From Amoeboaphelidium protococcarum (lineage: Eukaryota; Aphelidiomycota; Aphelidea), in NCBI GenBank assembly GCA_023515745.1, contig JALECJ010000257.1, forward strand, positions 932,687 through 996,686: a stretch of 64,000 nt of DNA, in the 5' to 3' direction. Numbering within the stretch: the stretch's first letter is position 1; each line of letters opens with the position of its first letter. Below the pieces are notes generated by a model. That model made no database searches. It saw only the letters and a program-made list of their open reading frames with translations, and was not told where the DNA came from. The position numbers were made by a program, and so were the translations under genes. Below are positions 1-10,653 of this stretch, piece by piece.

Positions 1-1280
1 TTTCTCTTATTACGTACACCATTTTTATACAGTTTCGAGTAATGGGATTCAATCTACTTGTTCAAATCCTCTACCACTTACAAGTATTCTTGATAGGCCA
101 TTCGGTCCTAGGCGACTTACTCTAAAATACGCCGTCTATTCTAATTTAGCTGATGCACTTGGCGTAAATCCTGCTATAATCTACGTAGCTCCAGGCATAT
201 CTCATCATCTTCGTCATTACTCAAATGAGGGCCATTGTTCGCGTCCAAGTTCAAATCAAGAAGTCCTAAATGTTACAGCTCTCTTCTGATACGCTCCTCT
301 ACATCATAGTTGAAGTCGGCATCATTCTGTAAACTGCCAATTTACTTTTGATGCAATCCATCTTAATCAGTGACAAGTTCAGCGCCCTCACTGGATTCTG
401 GTTCCAACTCCGGAGCTACGATATTTTCCTCTACCAGTGCAGATAACAATCGCTCAGTCAAACTACCGAGCCCAGATTGTAAATGCTCTTGAGATGGTAG
501 CATAGCATTGTCACCATCAGCCCACACTTCTCGATAATGCCTTCCGAGCGGAGGTATCAGGAATGCACTGACATCATCTTAACTCGCCAAATACAAGTTT
601 TACACGTCTTGTTCCGAGATTTATTTAAAAAATTGCTCGACATAATTCCAGAAGGTATTAGATGGAGTCTGCTGAGACGGCTTTAGCTTTGGAGGTGGCT
701 GATCAGAGTTCGCAACAGCCTGTCCGGCGACTTGATCCGGCTCCTGTGTTTCCGCACGCGAACTCTCATCCAAAAAAGTGGACTATCGTCTCTATCGCTT
801 CAGAGTATCAGTATCATCATCATCACCTTAATCATTCTTGTGATCAGCTGCAGTGGCCGCAGTAGATCGCTTACGTTTCACCTTCGAGTCGCTCTTATCT
901 TTCACGGCGTCTTGACTTCCAACCGCAGAAACCGCCGTCGGCCGTTGAGCGTTAATTATTCCTACAGAATCGCCACTTTTGGCAGCTTGGGCCGACACAG
1001 CGTCGTTGAAGACACTGCCTGCAGTTGGACCAACACGCATCTCCTTTTATTTTATCTTGATATATTTTTCAGCTTTCACCAGCTCATCTTGCAGATATTA
1101 TATCTTGTCAGTATTCTGCTTCTTCCATTGCTTGATCTCTCTGCGCATCGTCTTGAGCAATTTCTACTCAGCCTCCCCGCTAACAGCGCCATTTAAATAT
1201 TTCTTGGCCGAAGGACAGCATTCATCTAATGATACCGCAGATAAAGTACTGAATAATAGTTTTTCTAGATTTTAATCCAT
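1..1280 (-). CDS. TADA3/Ada3 (Ngg1)-like SAGA coactivator subunit, C-terminus off the left edge
   Basis: About 426 codons are visible on the minus strand, from the ATG at 1280-1278, with no TGA before base 1; several TAG/TAA codons read as Gln. Residues about 20-80 are a charged, coiled-coil-prone stretch (EQKLLKTMRREIKQWKKQ), followed by a Ser/Ala/Asp-rich linker. The Ada3 hallmark follows: LTERLLSALVEENI at about residue 270, VEERIRRELQHLGLLD at about 330, then DDEI with a long helix (ELRLQQDLRQV). This order matches the conserved C-terminal half of TADA3/Ngg1, which holds Gcn5-Ada2 in the histone acetyltransferase module of SAGA/ADA in the nucleus. The end of the final helix is missing because of the window edge. 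The family call rests on remembered motifs. Confidence 0.8.
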
Positions 1281-1533
1281 TATATAAATGTACAGTGTAG
1301 TGTAGTGATGTGTGTAGTAAGGGTGGGTAATTCGTGATGTCGTTGAAGTGATGATCGGGTTGCGTCACTTTCAGTCGTCTCCTTGAACTTGGCGAGCACA
1401 AAGCCCCTTTGTCGCCGCGCTTAGAATTTGCGGTAATAATGGAACATTGCAAGAAGCCATAAGTAATCGTGACCCTTAAAAAAGACATGTTAATAAATTA
1501 TCTGCTAAAAATGAATATATTTAGTTTCAAAGT

Positions 1534-3405
1534 TCAAGCACAAGTTGCTGCGTGACCAAATCTACTTAGATTATATGTGTTCAGACAGCCATCGGTAAGC
1601 AGACGCGTAAGTCTTTCATTGGCGCTTGTGTCGCCACTAGCTGCTGCTGCTTCATACCATCGCAGAGCTTCGTGAAGATTCTTATCAACGCCCAAACCTT
1701 TTTCATAGCAATTTCCTAATTAAAATTGCGCCGCTGTGTGATTCTGCTCTGCTGCTTTCCTGAACCAATACACGGCCTGCTGTGGATCAGAGTTGCATCC
1801 GACTCCGTTCAGATAGCACTGGCCTAGTTTGTTTTACGCCCTTGCATGCTCCTAACACGCAGCCTTATGATACCAATGGAATGCAACTTCATCGCTTCTC
1901 TCCACACCTAGTCCCTCGGAATAGCAAAAGCCGAGATTACATTGAGCCCATGGATTATTCTACTATGCAGATAGTAGATACCACTTGGCAGCCAGTTTGT
2001 AATCTTTAGGAACTCCGATTCCATCTTCATAACAGTAGCCGAGAGAGTTCTGGGCAAGAGCATTGCCTTGTTCTGCGCTCAGACTAAACCACCTAGCAGC
2101 CTCAGCAGGATTCTTCTCAACGCCAATTCCATTTCTGTAACAGTAACCCAGACTGAGTTGAGCAGGGGCATGACTCTGCTCGGCCGACTTTGTATAAAAC
2201 TCGACAGCTTTCTGATGATCCACAAGTACACCAATGCCGTTTTGGTAACAGTATCCCAAACTATGGTAAGCAAACGCGTTACCATGCTCAGCCGACTTGG
2301 TATACCAATGTACAGCCTCATAGTAGTTCTAAGGGACACCAATACCATTCTGATAGCAGTAACCCAAGTTGTGTTGCGCACGAGAATGCCCTTATTGTGC
2401 AGCCTTCAGATACCATTGCGCACCGATAGCCTCATTTCTCTCAACACCGATTCCGTTTTGGTAGCAGTAGCCAAGATTGCACTCAGCCCATGGGTATCCT
2501 TGTTCCGCTGATCGTGTGTACCAGGTGACTGCCATTAAAGGATCTGGCTCAACACCAATACCATCCTCATAACAGTAGCCAAGTGAATTTTGAGCAAAGG
2601 CATTTCCCTACTCAGCACTGAGTCTGTACCACTTTACAGCCTCAGTCTCATTTTTCTCGACACCAATGCCGTCTTCATAACAATAACCTACATTGTAAAT
2701 GGCCACAGATTCTCCCTACTGGGCAGCTAGTAGATAATAACGCATTGCCTCTTACTCATCCTTCTCGACGCCGAAGCCTTCTCCATAACAGTAACCCAGA
2801 ATGCCTTGTCCACGAGGATGACCTTGAGCAGCAGACAGCTTGTACCAGTAAACAGCTTTACGATCATCCTTATCAACGCCGACACCATCGTGGTAGCACA
2901 CTCCCAGTGCATACTGTGCAGAAGCGTCAGATTCTTGTTCAGCAGCGTTGATGAGCCACTCCACAGATTTTGATCCGATTGCATTAGCACGCTGCTGCCA
3001 CTCTTCAGCTTCAACGCGGTTGATCTTCACACCCGGGCGACCGTACTTTCGCAGAAATGCAAGGCGCGCACAACACAAGCCATCACCCAACATTGATCCA
3101 TCAATGTAAAGCTTTTCAGCACCCTTGAAATCCATCTGAATACCAATTCCAAATTCATAGCAGAAGCCAAGTACACCAAAAGCCTCAGGAAGCTACCGTG
3201 TGACAGCTTGTGCGAAGTAATTCACAGCCTTTGTTTCATCTCTTGCCTCATTGTCTTTGCCAAACAGAAATCTCTCTCCGAGTTTCAACAGCGCTTACGC
3301 ACGCGTTTACTCCCTTGTCGACAAGTAATTTCTGCTGAGTCGATTGAACACGCTCTTGGATTATGAATATAGCGTGTTTGATACCTTGTTACAATCTTGA
3401 GCCAT
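1534..3405 (-). CDS. Sel1-like repeat protein (tandem TPR-like repeats)
   Basis: 623 codons from the ATG at 3405-3403 to TGA at 1536-1534, intronless. After a Ser/Asn-rich N-terminus the protein is a solenoid of about a dozen Sel1-like repeats of 36-37 residues, with the recurrent core SLGYCYxxGIGV...A..WY..SAEQG. The repeats between about residues 220 and 540 are the most alike. Sel1 proteins are adaptors for protein complexes, known in ER-associated degradation (Hrd3/SEL1L) and chitin synthase regulation (Skt5/Chs4). No signal peptide, membrane segment or catalytic domain is visible, so the partner cannot be named. Gln codons inside the repeats are a mix of CAR and TAR. A CCAAT-box pair lies about 190 bp upstream of the ATG. 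Confidence 0.9.
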
Positions 3406-3751
3406 AGTGATTATAGTTTGATAATGTAATGATTAGATAAAAGATATTGCTCAATGTCCAACGCAATATCAAATAGATAAAAGAATAGTTAATGCAAAAT
3501 TGCTAATGTCGATAAAAAGTAAGCGAAAAGTGTGAACACCAACTAATAAATTAACTGATCTGATCACATTTAAAGGAGCTCAAACGCGCCAATCAGTAAA
3601 GGGGCTGTCTATTTTCTGATTGGTCAGGCCCACATTTTTAATGCAGCTATAACACTTGAAATAATTGATTATGTATGTATTTTAGTATCGCATTTCATTT
3701 ATTTCATTCATTGATTTCAAAATTTATTTCGAATAAATTTCCTTATCTTAC
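3406..3751. other. Intergenic, Sel1 gene promoter side
   Basis: 346 bp between the Sel1 gene start and the stop of the secreted-protein gene. It contains the opposed CCAAT boxes listed separately and AT-rich sequence; I see no gene. Confidence 0.6.
3589..3623. promoter_or_regulatory. Opposed CCAAT boxes forming an inverted repeat
   Basis: CCAATCAG at 3589-3596 and its exact reverse complement CTGATTGG at 3616-3623, 19 bp apart and about 190-220 bp upstream of the Sel1 gene ATG. CCAAT boxes bind the Hap/NF-Y complex in fungi and animals; a role here is inferred from sequence and position. Confidence 0.5.
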
Positions 3752-5404
3752 TCACTTACTACCAGTTTTTGGTTTGGAAGCAGCAGGTGCAGCCTTTGCC
3801 GGCTTTTGAGGCACAGCTGGAGCTTTTGCTGGAGTAGGAGCCTTGACGGGAGTAGGAGCCTTTACGGGAACTTTTGCTGGAGTAGGAGCTTTGATAGGTG
3901 CTGGAGCAGGAGCCTTGATAGGAGCCTAGACGGGAGCTTTGACATCAGCACTTTGGCGAGGCTACTGGGAAGTGGGCGGCTACTTAATAGCATTGATACC
4001 AACGCCTTGTTGTTAAGCGCCATCATTGGGCACAGTTTCAGGTCTTTGAACGCCGGCAGTGTCCTACTACGAATTCACTTTGGTTGCAACAGCAGCAGTT
4101 TCGGCCGGAGGACTAACACCAGAGGCTACTACAGGCACTGGCGCTGGGGTATTTCCTGGTAAATCAGACTAAACTTTTGCACCATTGGCATCAGCGGAAG
4201 GAGCAGAAGGGACAGCCTGTTGTTGCAAATTTGGAGGCAAAGTATCTTCAGCATTTGAATTCTTAGCTTGAGCTTCCTATCCAGAAGATGGCTCCGGAGT
4301 AGAAGTAGATTCAGAGGCCACGGGAGCACCAGGTTGCTGATTAGTTTGAGGACTGGTTCTTTAATTTAATTCCTACTTTAATTGCTCAGCTCTTGGCTAA
4401 ATCCATTACTTAATCTCATCACTAGTCCAACCGTCAGCTTCCAGAGCAGCCGCGTCTTTAAGACCAGTAGGATTTCCTTGCGCATCGACCTCAAATGCGT
4501 CAATCAGAGGTTTGCCGTGCAGACTCGCATCTTTGATATGATCCGAAGTTGTAGGCATCCGTTAAGAAGAATCTCCAGCTTAGACCCTATTTCCTTCGGC
4601 ATTATCACTATCAACACCAGAAGGAGTGACGCCATCTTAAGGGTTGCCAGCACCAACTTGATCAGATGGTGTAGGAGCTCCATCACCAGCAGCTGGGGCA
4701 GGCAATTCTTCTTTAGGAGGAGCGCCAGCAGCAGCAGCACCTTCAGATTACCCAGATTCAGTAGCGCTTGGTGAGCCTTACGCGTTGGCTGTCTTCTGTC
4801 GCTCTTCACCAAGTTCTTAAGCCGTCTGCTTAAGCAATTCGATTTCTTCTGGAGTCCAACTTTTCTGCAATTCGGCATCATCTTTCAGACCGATAGGATT
4901 ACCCTAATCGTCGGTTTCAAACGCATCCAACATGCGCCCTCCATGGTAAATGGAAGCTCGTATATGATTAGTCACACTGTTGGGAGGGAAGTCAGGAGAA
5001 GGTGCTCTTCCGCGAGCATAGGCTTCTTGTTCAGCAACTTCTTGGGGCGACATATTCAGTGCCTCAGCAACGCGCTTTCTCCCTGCCTCTGACATCACTT
5101 GGCGATCATCAGTCAAGAAACGACTTTGCATAGTACTACGTAGATTTTGCTTATTATACTCTTGCAACAACTTTGCATTTTAAGGAGATACACCCTCATT
5201 CACCAGATCCTCTTCAGTTTTAATCAAGCCATCGGAATCGTAGTAGTTAGGCTGCATTTGAAACCCTTCAAGAGCAGATAAATCAGCAGGACCGTCATCA
5301 GAAGATTGACGCTTGAATAGGGACTATTGATGTTCGTTAGGACCGTGCAAAGGAACAGACAACACAACAGACGCGGATATTAATAGTAGAATAGTAAATT
5401 TCAT
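3752..5404 (-). CDS. Secreted two-repeat protein with Ala/Pro/Lys-rich tail, family not recognised
   Basis: 550 codons from the ATG at 5404-5402 to TGA at 3754-3752. Residues 1-17 (MKFTILLLISASVVLSV) are a clear signal peptide with no later membrane segment, so the product is probably secreted or in the endomembrane lumen. Two related units occur: about residues 143-185 (NHIRASIYHG...DAFETDDQGNPIGLK) and about 284-325 (DHIKDASLHG...DAFEVDAQGNPTGLK). Each is followed by W-T/S-x-E-E/D-I and a helix. The last 80 residues are low complexity, repeating APVKAPTPAKAP, with a matching approximately 18-bp DNA periodicity at about 3800-3960. No enzyme motif is seen. A wall, matrix or adhesion role would fit but is speculation. 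Confidence 0.75.
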
Positions 5405-5955
5405 TGTTTAGATTTAGCAGATTATTCAATAGATCTCAATAGTTTGTTACCGGGATAAAGAAGTAAATATCACTGCTCCCGCTTTTATAGTGATACGACC
5501 AAATTCCTAGCCAATAGAATTGCAAAAATCTGGTCACCAGGTGCGTGTGACCGTCCAATGTGCGACGTTTGTGTTTCCATTGAACAATCAGAGGGAAGTA
5601 TCTGATGTAAGACAAACTTTGTAGAATCTGATTCGTATTGCAACATTGCAGAAGCCAATCAACACCCGTTGGATTGTGTTACATCAATACATGATACTAC
5701 CAGAGAAATTCTTGCAATGCACAACCATGCAGACAGGTTAATAGGTGTTATCGCAATACACTGAGTAGATAAGCATCCATATATCATTCATTTACCATTG
5801 TATACCTCGGAGTTGTAACTCATTGATCAAACAGAACAAAACGCGTTAATTTCTGTTGAAAGTTTCCAATAAAATCACACCATCTCCCACATTGCCAGCA
5901 AGAGAAATAACAACATAATTGGAGTTCAAATCAAAATAGAAGGAATTTACATTCA
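5405..5955. other. Intergenic, upstream of the secreted-protein gene
   Basis: 551 bp, with single CCAAT motifs near 5512, 5556 and 5656. I found no convincing gene or RNA. Confidence 0.5.
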
Positions 5956-6363
5956 TCATTTATTATTCAGATTTCTCACCTTTCTAATCGCCTCAAGGGA
6001 GGGAGATTACGACTTTTTACTAATAGATTGTACTGATGATCTCGCGTTCAATACAGTAGACGCCTTTCCGGACTGATGATCGGACACCTGTGACAACTTT
6101 AGGGGTTTATTATCTTCACCATCCGTCTTCTGCTCTGTATTCATCTTATCAGGTCTATCCACAGCCAGACCTTCTTTTTTTAATAGCTTATGGTAAGCGC
6201 GCTTCAACTTCATCCTCTGGACCAACTCAGCCTTATCCTTGGCCTCTACACACTCCCATCGTATTTCGCGCTATATAAGTATATATTAGCATCATAAACA
6301 CTTACTTTTATATTGATACGTGTTTCTAGGTGCAAGAAGTCTTTTATTCTATTTACCAGTCAT
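5956..6363 (-). CDS. Small basic protein resembling rRNA-processing factor Fyv7/TAP26, two exons
   Basis: Exon 1 is 6363-6306 (MTGKQNKRLLAP...) and exon 2 is 6245-5956, joined across a 60-nt intron (6305-6246, GTAAGT...TGTAG), giving 115 codons ending at TGA. The product is Lys/Arg-rich; KDKAELVQRMKLK followed by RAYHKLLKKEGLAV resembles the basic helix of Fyv7/CCDC59, small nucleolar proteins of 40S ribosome maturation. The intron choice follows the TGTAG acceptor used by all other introns here. A nearer TATATAG at 6271 would make a 35-nt intron in a frame without a start codon, so I did not use it. The intron carries an in-frame TGA. Function is inferred from a short motif only. Confidence 0.5.
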
Positions 6364-6517
6364 GTTTATATGGTGTAAATTACCGTTGTGCACTTTCTCT
6401 CACTTTTCGTGAGGAGGAAATCGCCTTATTTAAACAGTTTGGCGTTGGTGACGAATCCTACACGTTATAAAGCTTTGAAATATCTTGAAAATTAATATTC
6501 AAATCATTCGGCGATTA

Positions 6518-7333
6518 ATGCCCTTCTATGCCGTTAGAGTCGGCAGGAGAACAGGCATCTTCAAGACATGGTCAGAGTGTGAAGCTCAAGTGAAAGGTTT
6601 CTCGGGTGCCAAGTATAAAAAGTTTACATCGGAATCTGATGCATTAGCATTTTGTTAAACAGATAGCTTGACGGCGGCGGCATCTTTGACTTCACAAGAA
6701 ATTGCTGGTAATGAATTTGAAAAGGTATAGTAAAGTGCCAAGAATATAGTTTCATAATCAGTCCCCTCAGCGACTGTCAAAAGACTGAGAGATCCTAGTC
6801 CTGATGGCATTATCAACAGTACTGAAATTGACTCGCAGCAAAACAGTAAACACTAAAAATTGACAGCCGATGAAACGAGACGCGTAACGTAACAAGAGCA
6901 ATCGGTCATGGTGTACGTTGATGGTAGTTCATTAAGCAATGGTAGCATTGGATCGAGAGCTGGTGCTGGTATTTATTACGGTCCGGGTGATGGTAGAAAC
7001 ATTTCGCGTTATCTTGGCACTAATGTCACTAATCAGATGGCTGAATTGATGGCTGTAAAGCTGTGCTTACAAAACGCACCTAGTGACACCAATCTACTGA
7101 TAAAGACAGACTCCTAATACACCATCAAAGGCGTGACAGAGTGGATGCTTAAATGGAAGGCAAATGGATTCAAGACCAAAGTAAAGAATCTGGATCTGTT
7201 CAAAGATATAGATTAACTTATCATTGGACGGACGGGATCTGTGTAATTTGAATACGTTCCAGGCCATCAAGGCTTTGAAGGAAACGAGATGGCTGATCGG
7301 CTTGCTCGCAACGCTGCCTTGAACAATTGTTGA
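6518..7333 (+). CDS. Ribonuclease H1
   Basis: 271 codons, intronless. Residues 1-50 form the hybrid-binding (caulimovirus-type) domain ([16 protein letters not shown]...AKYKKF). After a variable linker, the RNase H fold starts near residue 130. Catalytic carboxylates are visible: Asp in YVDGSS, Glu in NQMAELMAV, Asp in KTDSQYT and Asp in GNEMADRLA, with the flexible-loop His in PGHQGFEG. The enzyme degrades the RNA strand of RNA-DNA hybrids in nucleus and/or mitochondria. The near-universal Gln of TDSQYT is encoded by TAA (7117-7119), direct support for TAR as Gln. There is no obvious mitochondrial presequence at this ATG. Confidence 0.95.
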
Positions 7334-7572
7334 ATGATTTTGAATGCTAGACAATCAATGTGCATATCATTTTAAATCGTTATATTTTTATTTTTAGCCA
7401 GGATAATGAAGCTACTGACGGCAGTATTTTCAGATATCGATTATTTCGCTTTGTAACAGGCAAAGAAAAGCCCCTCAACTACAGTATTTGATCAGACAGT
7501 CCGATCTCTTTACAAATCGGCGACGGCTCGGGAGATTTTAATTGTTTATAGGCTAGCTAGCTGTACGTAGGC

Positions 7573-8652
7573 ATGAATTTAAAGCTAATAAAAAATGTCA
7601 TTGGATGGCTACCTGTTGCCTTTGTTGTGTCGCTTCTCATTTGGGCATGGCAGGCTTACACTGTGAATTTATGGTCGCACTGGTGGACTCAATAGCAGGC
7701 AGGCTGGCTAATACTATTGATTTTCTAGATTCTCTTTGTATTACTGATGTGGACATATTACCGTGTGGTTATGACTGATCCCGGCTCTCCTCTCCACTAT
7801 GAACATCTCAGATTTTAGTTCTCTGATCTATAGCTTCTCTCCCACAATCAAGATGCAGCAATGGATTCCACCTTAATGAATGGCACTACTAATAATCATA
7901 ACAATGATAGTGAGGATGCTCTTATAACAGCCACAGTAAAATCAAATGGTCAACGGCGGCATTGCAGAAAGTGTCACGTATGGAAACCAGATAGATGTCA
8001 CCATGACTCAATGTCTTAGAGGTGTGTACTCAAGTTTGATCACTTTTGTCCATGGATTAATAATTGTGTTGGACACTATACCTAGAAGTACTTTGTGCTG
8101 TTCTTGTATTATGTTGTTGTGTTTAGTTTGTATACTGGCCTCACCACTCTCCCCATTGTTATGAATATCAAGGGCGTGTTAGATATTCAAACTCTATTCC
8201 TCACAATCATTGGATGCATATTTGGTGCTGCATTGACCCTGTTCTTTGCTATGCATTTATATTACGTGTTTGCCAATAAAACTACTCTGGAAGCTTTTGA
8301 TTATAAGAAATATCAAGTGCCTGTCAGAGTACAGTCTCTGAGTAGAAATAGACGGTCTGGGCTGATACGAACTTCTGGTATATTGAAGTTATTTGGTCGG
8401 CCTTAGCAGAGAACTCGATCTCGGTCCTCATCTATAATGAATACAGATGATAGTCAAGACGGCTATGATATCAAGTACGTGAATATGTTCAATGTTGGAT
8501 GGCGGTTGAATTTTATGCAAGTTTTTGGCTCTAATCCGTATCTGTGGCTCTTGCCTGTGTAAACTACTCAAGGTGATGGTCTCTCTTATCCCTGCGTTAC
8601 CTCCTCTTCTCCTCTCCGTTCTCCTCCTACCCATGCCAATGATTTAGTTTGA
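7573..8652 (+). CDS. DHHC-family palmitoyltransferase with a degenerate cysteine-rich domain (DHFC)
   Basis: 359 codons with four hydrophobic segments, two before and two after the cysteine-rich domain, plus the TDPGSP motif after TM2, as in zDHHC S-acyltransferases. The core is RHCRKCHVWKPDRCHH, then DSMSQRCVLKFDHFCPW and INNCVGH. The catalytic tetrapeptide is DHFC instead of DHHC, and two zinc-ligand cysteines (normally HCSxC) read as Asp and Ser. The DPG, CPW and NNCVG positions are intact and no frameshift explains the changes. Variant DHYC enzymes exist in yeast (Akr1, Pfa5), so it may still transfer acyl groups, or it may be a pseudoenzyme. The C-terminal tail is Ser/Arg-rich and cytosolic. 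Confidence 0.85.
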
Positions 8653-8756
8653 GATTTTCTCTATATATACTGTTCTTGTAATGATTTTGTGGCCTATAAT
8701 GAATGATAAGGTATAGAAAAGTAAACTTATATGGAATCAATGTAGTAAATAAAATT

Positions 8757-10301
8757 TCATTCTTCATTGTGAATTTCAAAGCGTTACGACGATAATGATG
8801 TTTAGGAGGATACTGACTATTTCCGCTGCATTACAATTTTAGATGCATACACATGATCAAGGACGGACAGAGTAAATTCCAAAGACATTTTATCTGACCA
8901 ATTCACCCCAGATGGATCATTCTCCAGCCAGGCAATGTGTCCACCAACTTTCGTAGTAATTAGAGCCAGATTGGGATTCTTGCGGAACATTTGATACGGT
9001 ATTGCATCAGCAGGTATTATGGGATCGTCCAGTGCTTGTACAGTCAAGAATGGCACTTTAATACTAGACATAAAGTTGACACCACTAGCCTCTGAATAGT
9101 ATTCCCGAATAGTGTTGTATCCCCAGAGTTTAGTAGTCAGGCGCTCATCATATTCTTGAAGAGTTTTACATTTCAGCACCTCCTCGATATCATACTCATT
9201 CTAGGTAGCTGTCGACATTTATTGAGACTCCACAGATGCAGTTGTTGATGGCGCATCCGAACTTTTACAAGTCTGAAATACCGATTTATGTTGCGCAAGG
9301 TATTTGGCTAAACTCTTGGCCAACACGAAATTATAAACATGCTTGTTGATTCCATCCTTCTATAACCACTCGTCGATCACCAGCCAATTGAATGGATTAG
9401 CAACAGCAATAGCGGCGGTCAATTTACAATCTCCGCCCTGCTCACCAAGATATTTGGTTAATAGATTAGCTCCTAGAGAATAGGCTGTGGCAAAGAGAGG
9501 AGCCTGAGGATATTGAGAATGCACATGATCAACCACCTGCCTGATATCATCAGTGTAATGGCAAGAAAAGTACTTGGTGGTTTTCAATTCAGATGCTCCA
9601 CACCCACGAGCATTCATAACAACAGGACGGATCCCATTCTGGGCGAGCAGTGTGACATAATGCCTCACATACTGAGTGTGTGAGCCTCCTGTTACTCCGT
9701 GAATTATAATCATCACTGGTGAATCCTCGGCAAACCGAAACATGAACTCTCTGCTATGGCGCACGTAATAATCAAGAGCAATAACACCACCATCTTCAAT
9801 TGCCAGTAAGTGTCTCTAGAAATCAACGTCTGGCACTATGCGCAGGTACTCGTGCAAGAACGTTTACAGATGACCACTCATGTTCCAACTGGCAGGAACC
9901 AAATACTTTAGCGGGCTTATATTGCAGAGCATTGTATAAAAATATGGTTTATATTTCCTGTTTAACAACTAACATCGCCGGAGTATAGACTTCATTCGGA
10001 CAGAGTTTCTAGTATAGTACACTGCGGGACGCTCACATTCTGCATTGTATAACAGCCACATGGCGACGATCAGCGGCCAACATGTCAATACAACCATGAA
10101 CCAAATCAGCTTTAACGCTATCTTTGTAAACGAAAACATAAGCGACATGTATTTCTGAGGTATAAATGCACTGGATACATACTACTCTCTAACAACCGTC
10201 TTGTGGTGGAACGACTTGCTCTCAGCAAACGCCAAGTCGAATGCAAACTCCTTGAATTGTTCAAACCAGCTCTCAAGATCTTAATTAGAGGGCAGTCTCA
10301 T
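8757..10301 (-). CDS. Membrane-anchored alpha/beta hydrolase (EMB8/YheT, ABHD1/3-like)
   Basis: 514 codons from the ATG at 10301-10299 to TGA at 8759-8757. A membrane segment lies at about residues 58-84. The hydrolase domain follows: HLQTFL and the oxyanion region IIIHGVTGGS, a nucleophile elbow AYSLGANLLTKYLG (Ser about 274), acid in VQALDDPIIP (about 423) and His in GGHIAWLE (about 453). This is the COG0429/EMB8 group; its ABHD1/3 relatives include phospholipid and medium-chain ester hydrolases. The open frame continues upstream to about 10475 with no ATG, so 10301 is the only supported start. An insertion of about 70 residues between Ser and Asp is Ser/Thr/Gln-rich. Confidence 0.88.
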
Positions 10302-10653
10302 CCTTTGTAGTAAGAAGACAAGTATTCCGTTTGTAGATATTATGATGGGCAGTATTGGAAATAGATACCTAGTTAAATATTGCAAATCAATCTTTATGGA
10401 AAACAGCACTTTAGTTACCTGAATGTATGCTATTAACAAACCCGCCTGTTGGAGTTTGAGAATTGAACGAGACACAAACGCGCGCGTGCGGGGAAGCTCG
10501 AGACAGAATCGCGATCGCTCAGAGATGTTTCACACAGCCGTGTGGATGAGCGATGATTATCAGTGATACTCCTGATTAGATAGGTGAGAAGAAGACGACT
10601 CAATTTAAAAAAAGTACAGAGATAGATACAATTTTATTGCTTGTTTAAATTAT
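10302..10653. other. Intergenic between the hydrolase and the CobW-type gene
   Basis: 352 bp. The reading frame of the hydrolase stays open here without an ATG and was not counted as coding. A short inverted repeat (CACAC-AGCC-GTGTG) lies near 10531-10544. No gene is seen. Confidence 0.5.

Noticed and set aside
6271-6305. 35-nt intron in the Fyv7-like gene ending TATATAG
   Set aside because: Too short compared with 53-78 nt for the others, lacks TGTAG, and leaves the upstream frame without an ATG.
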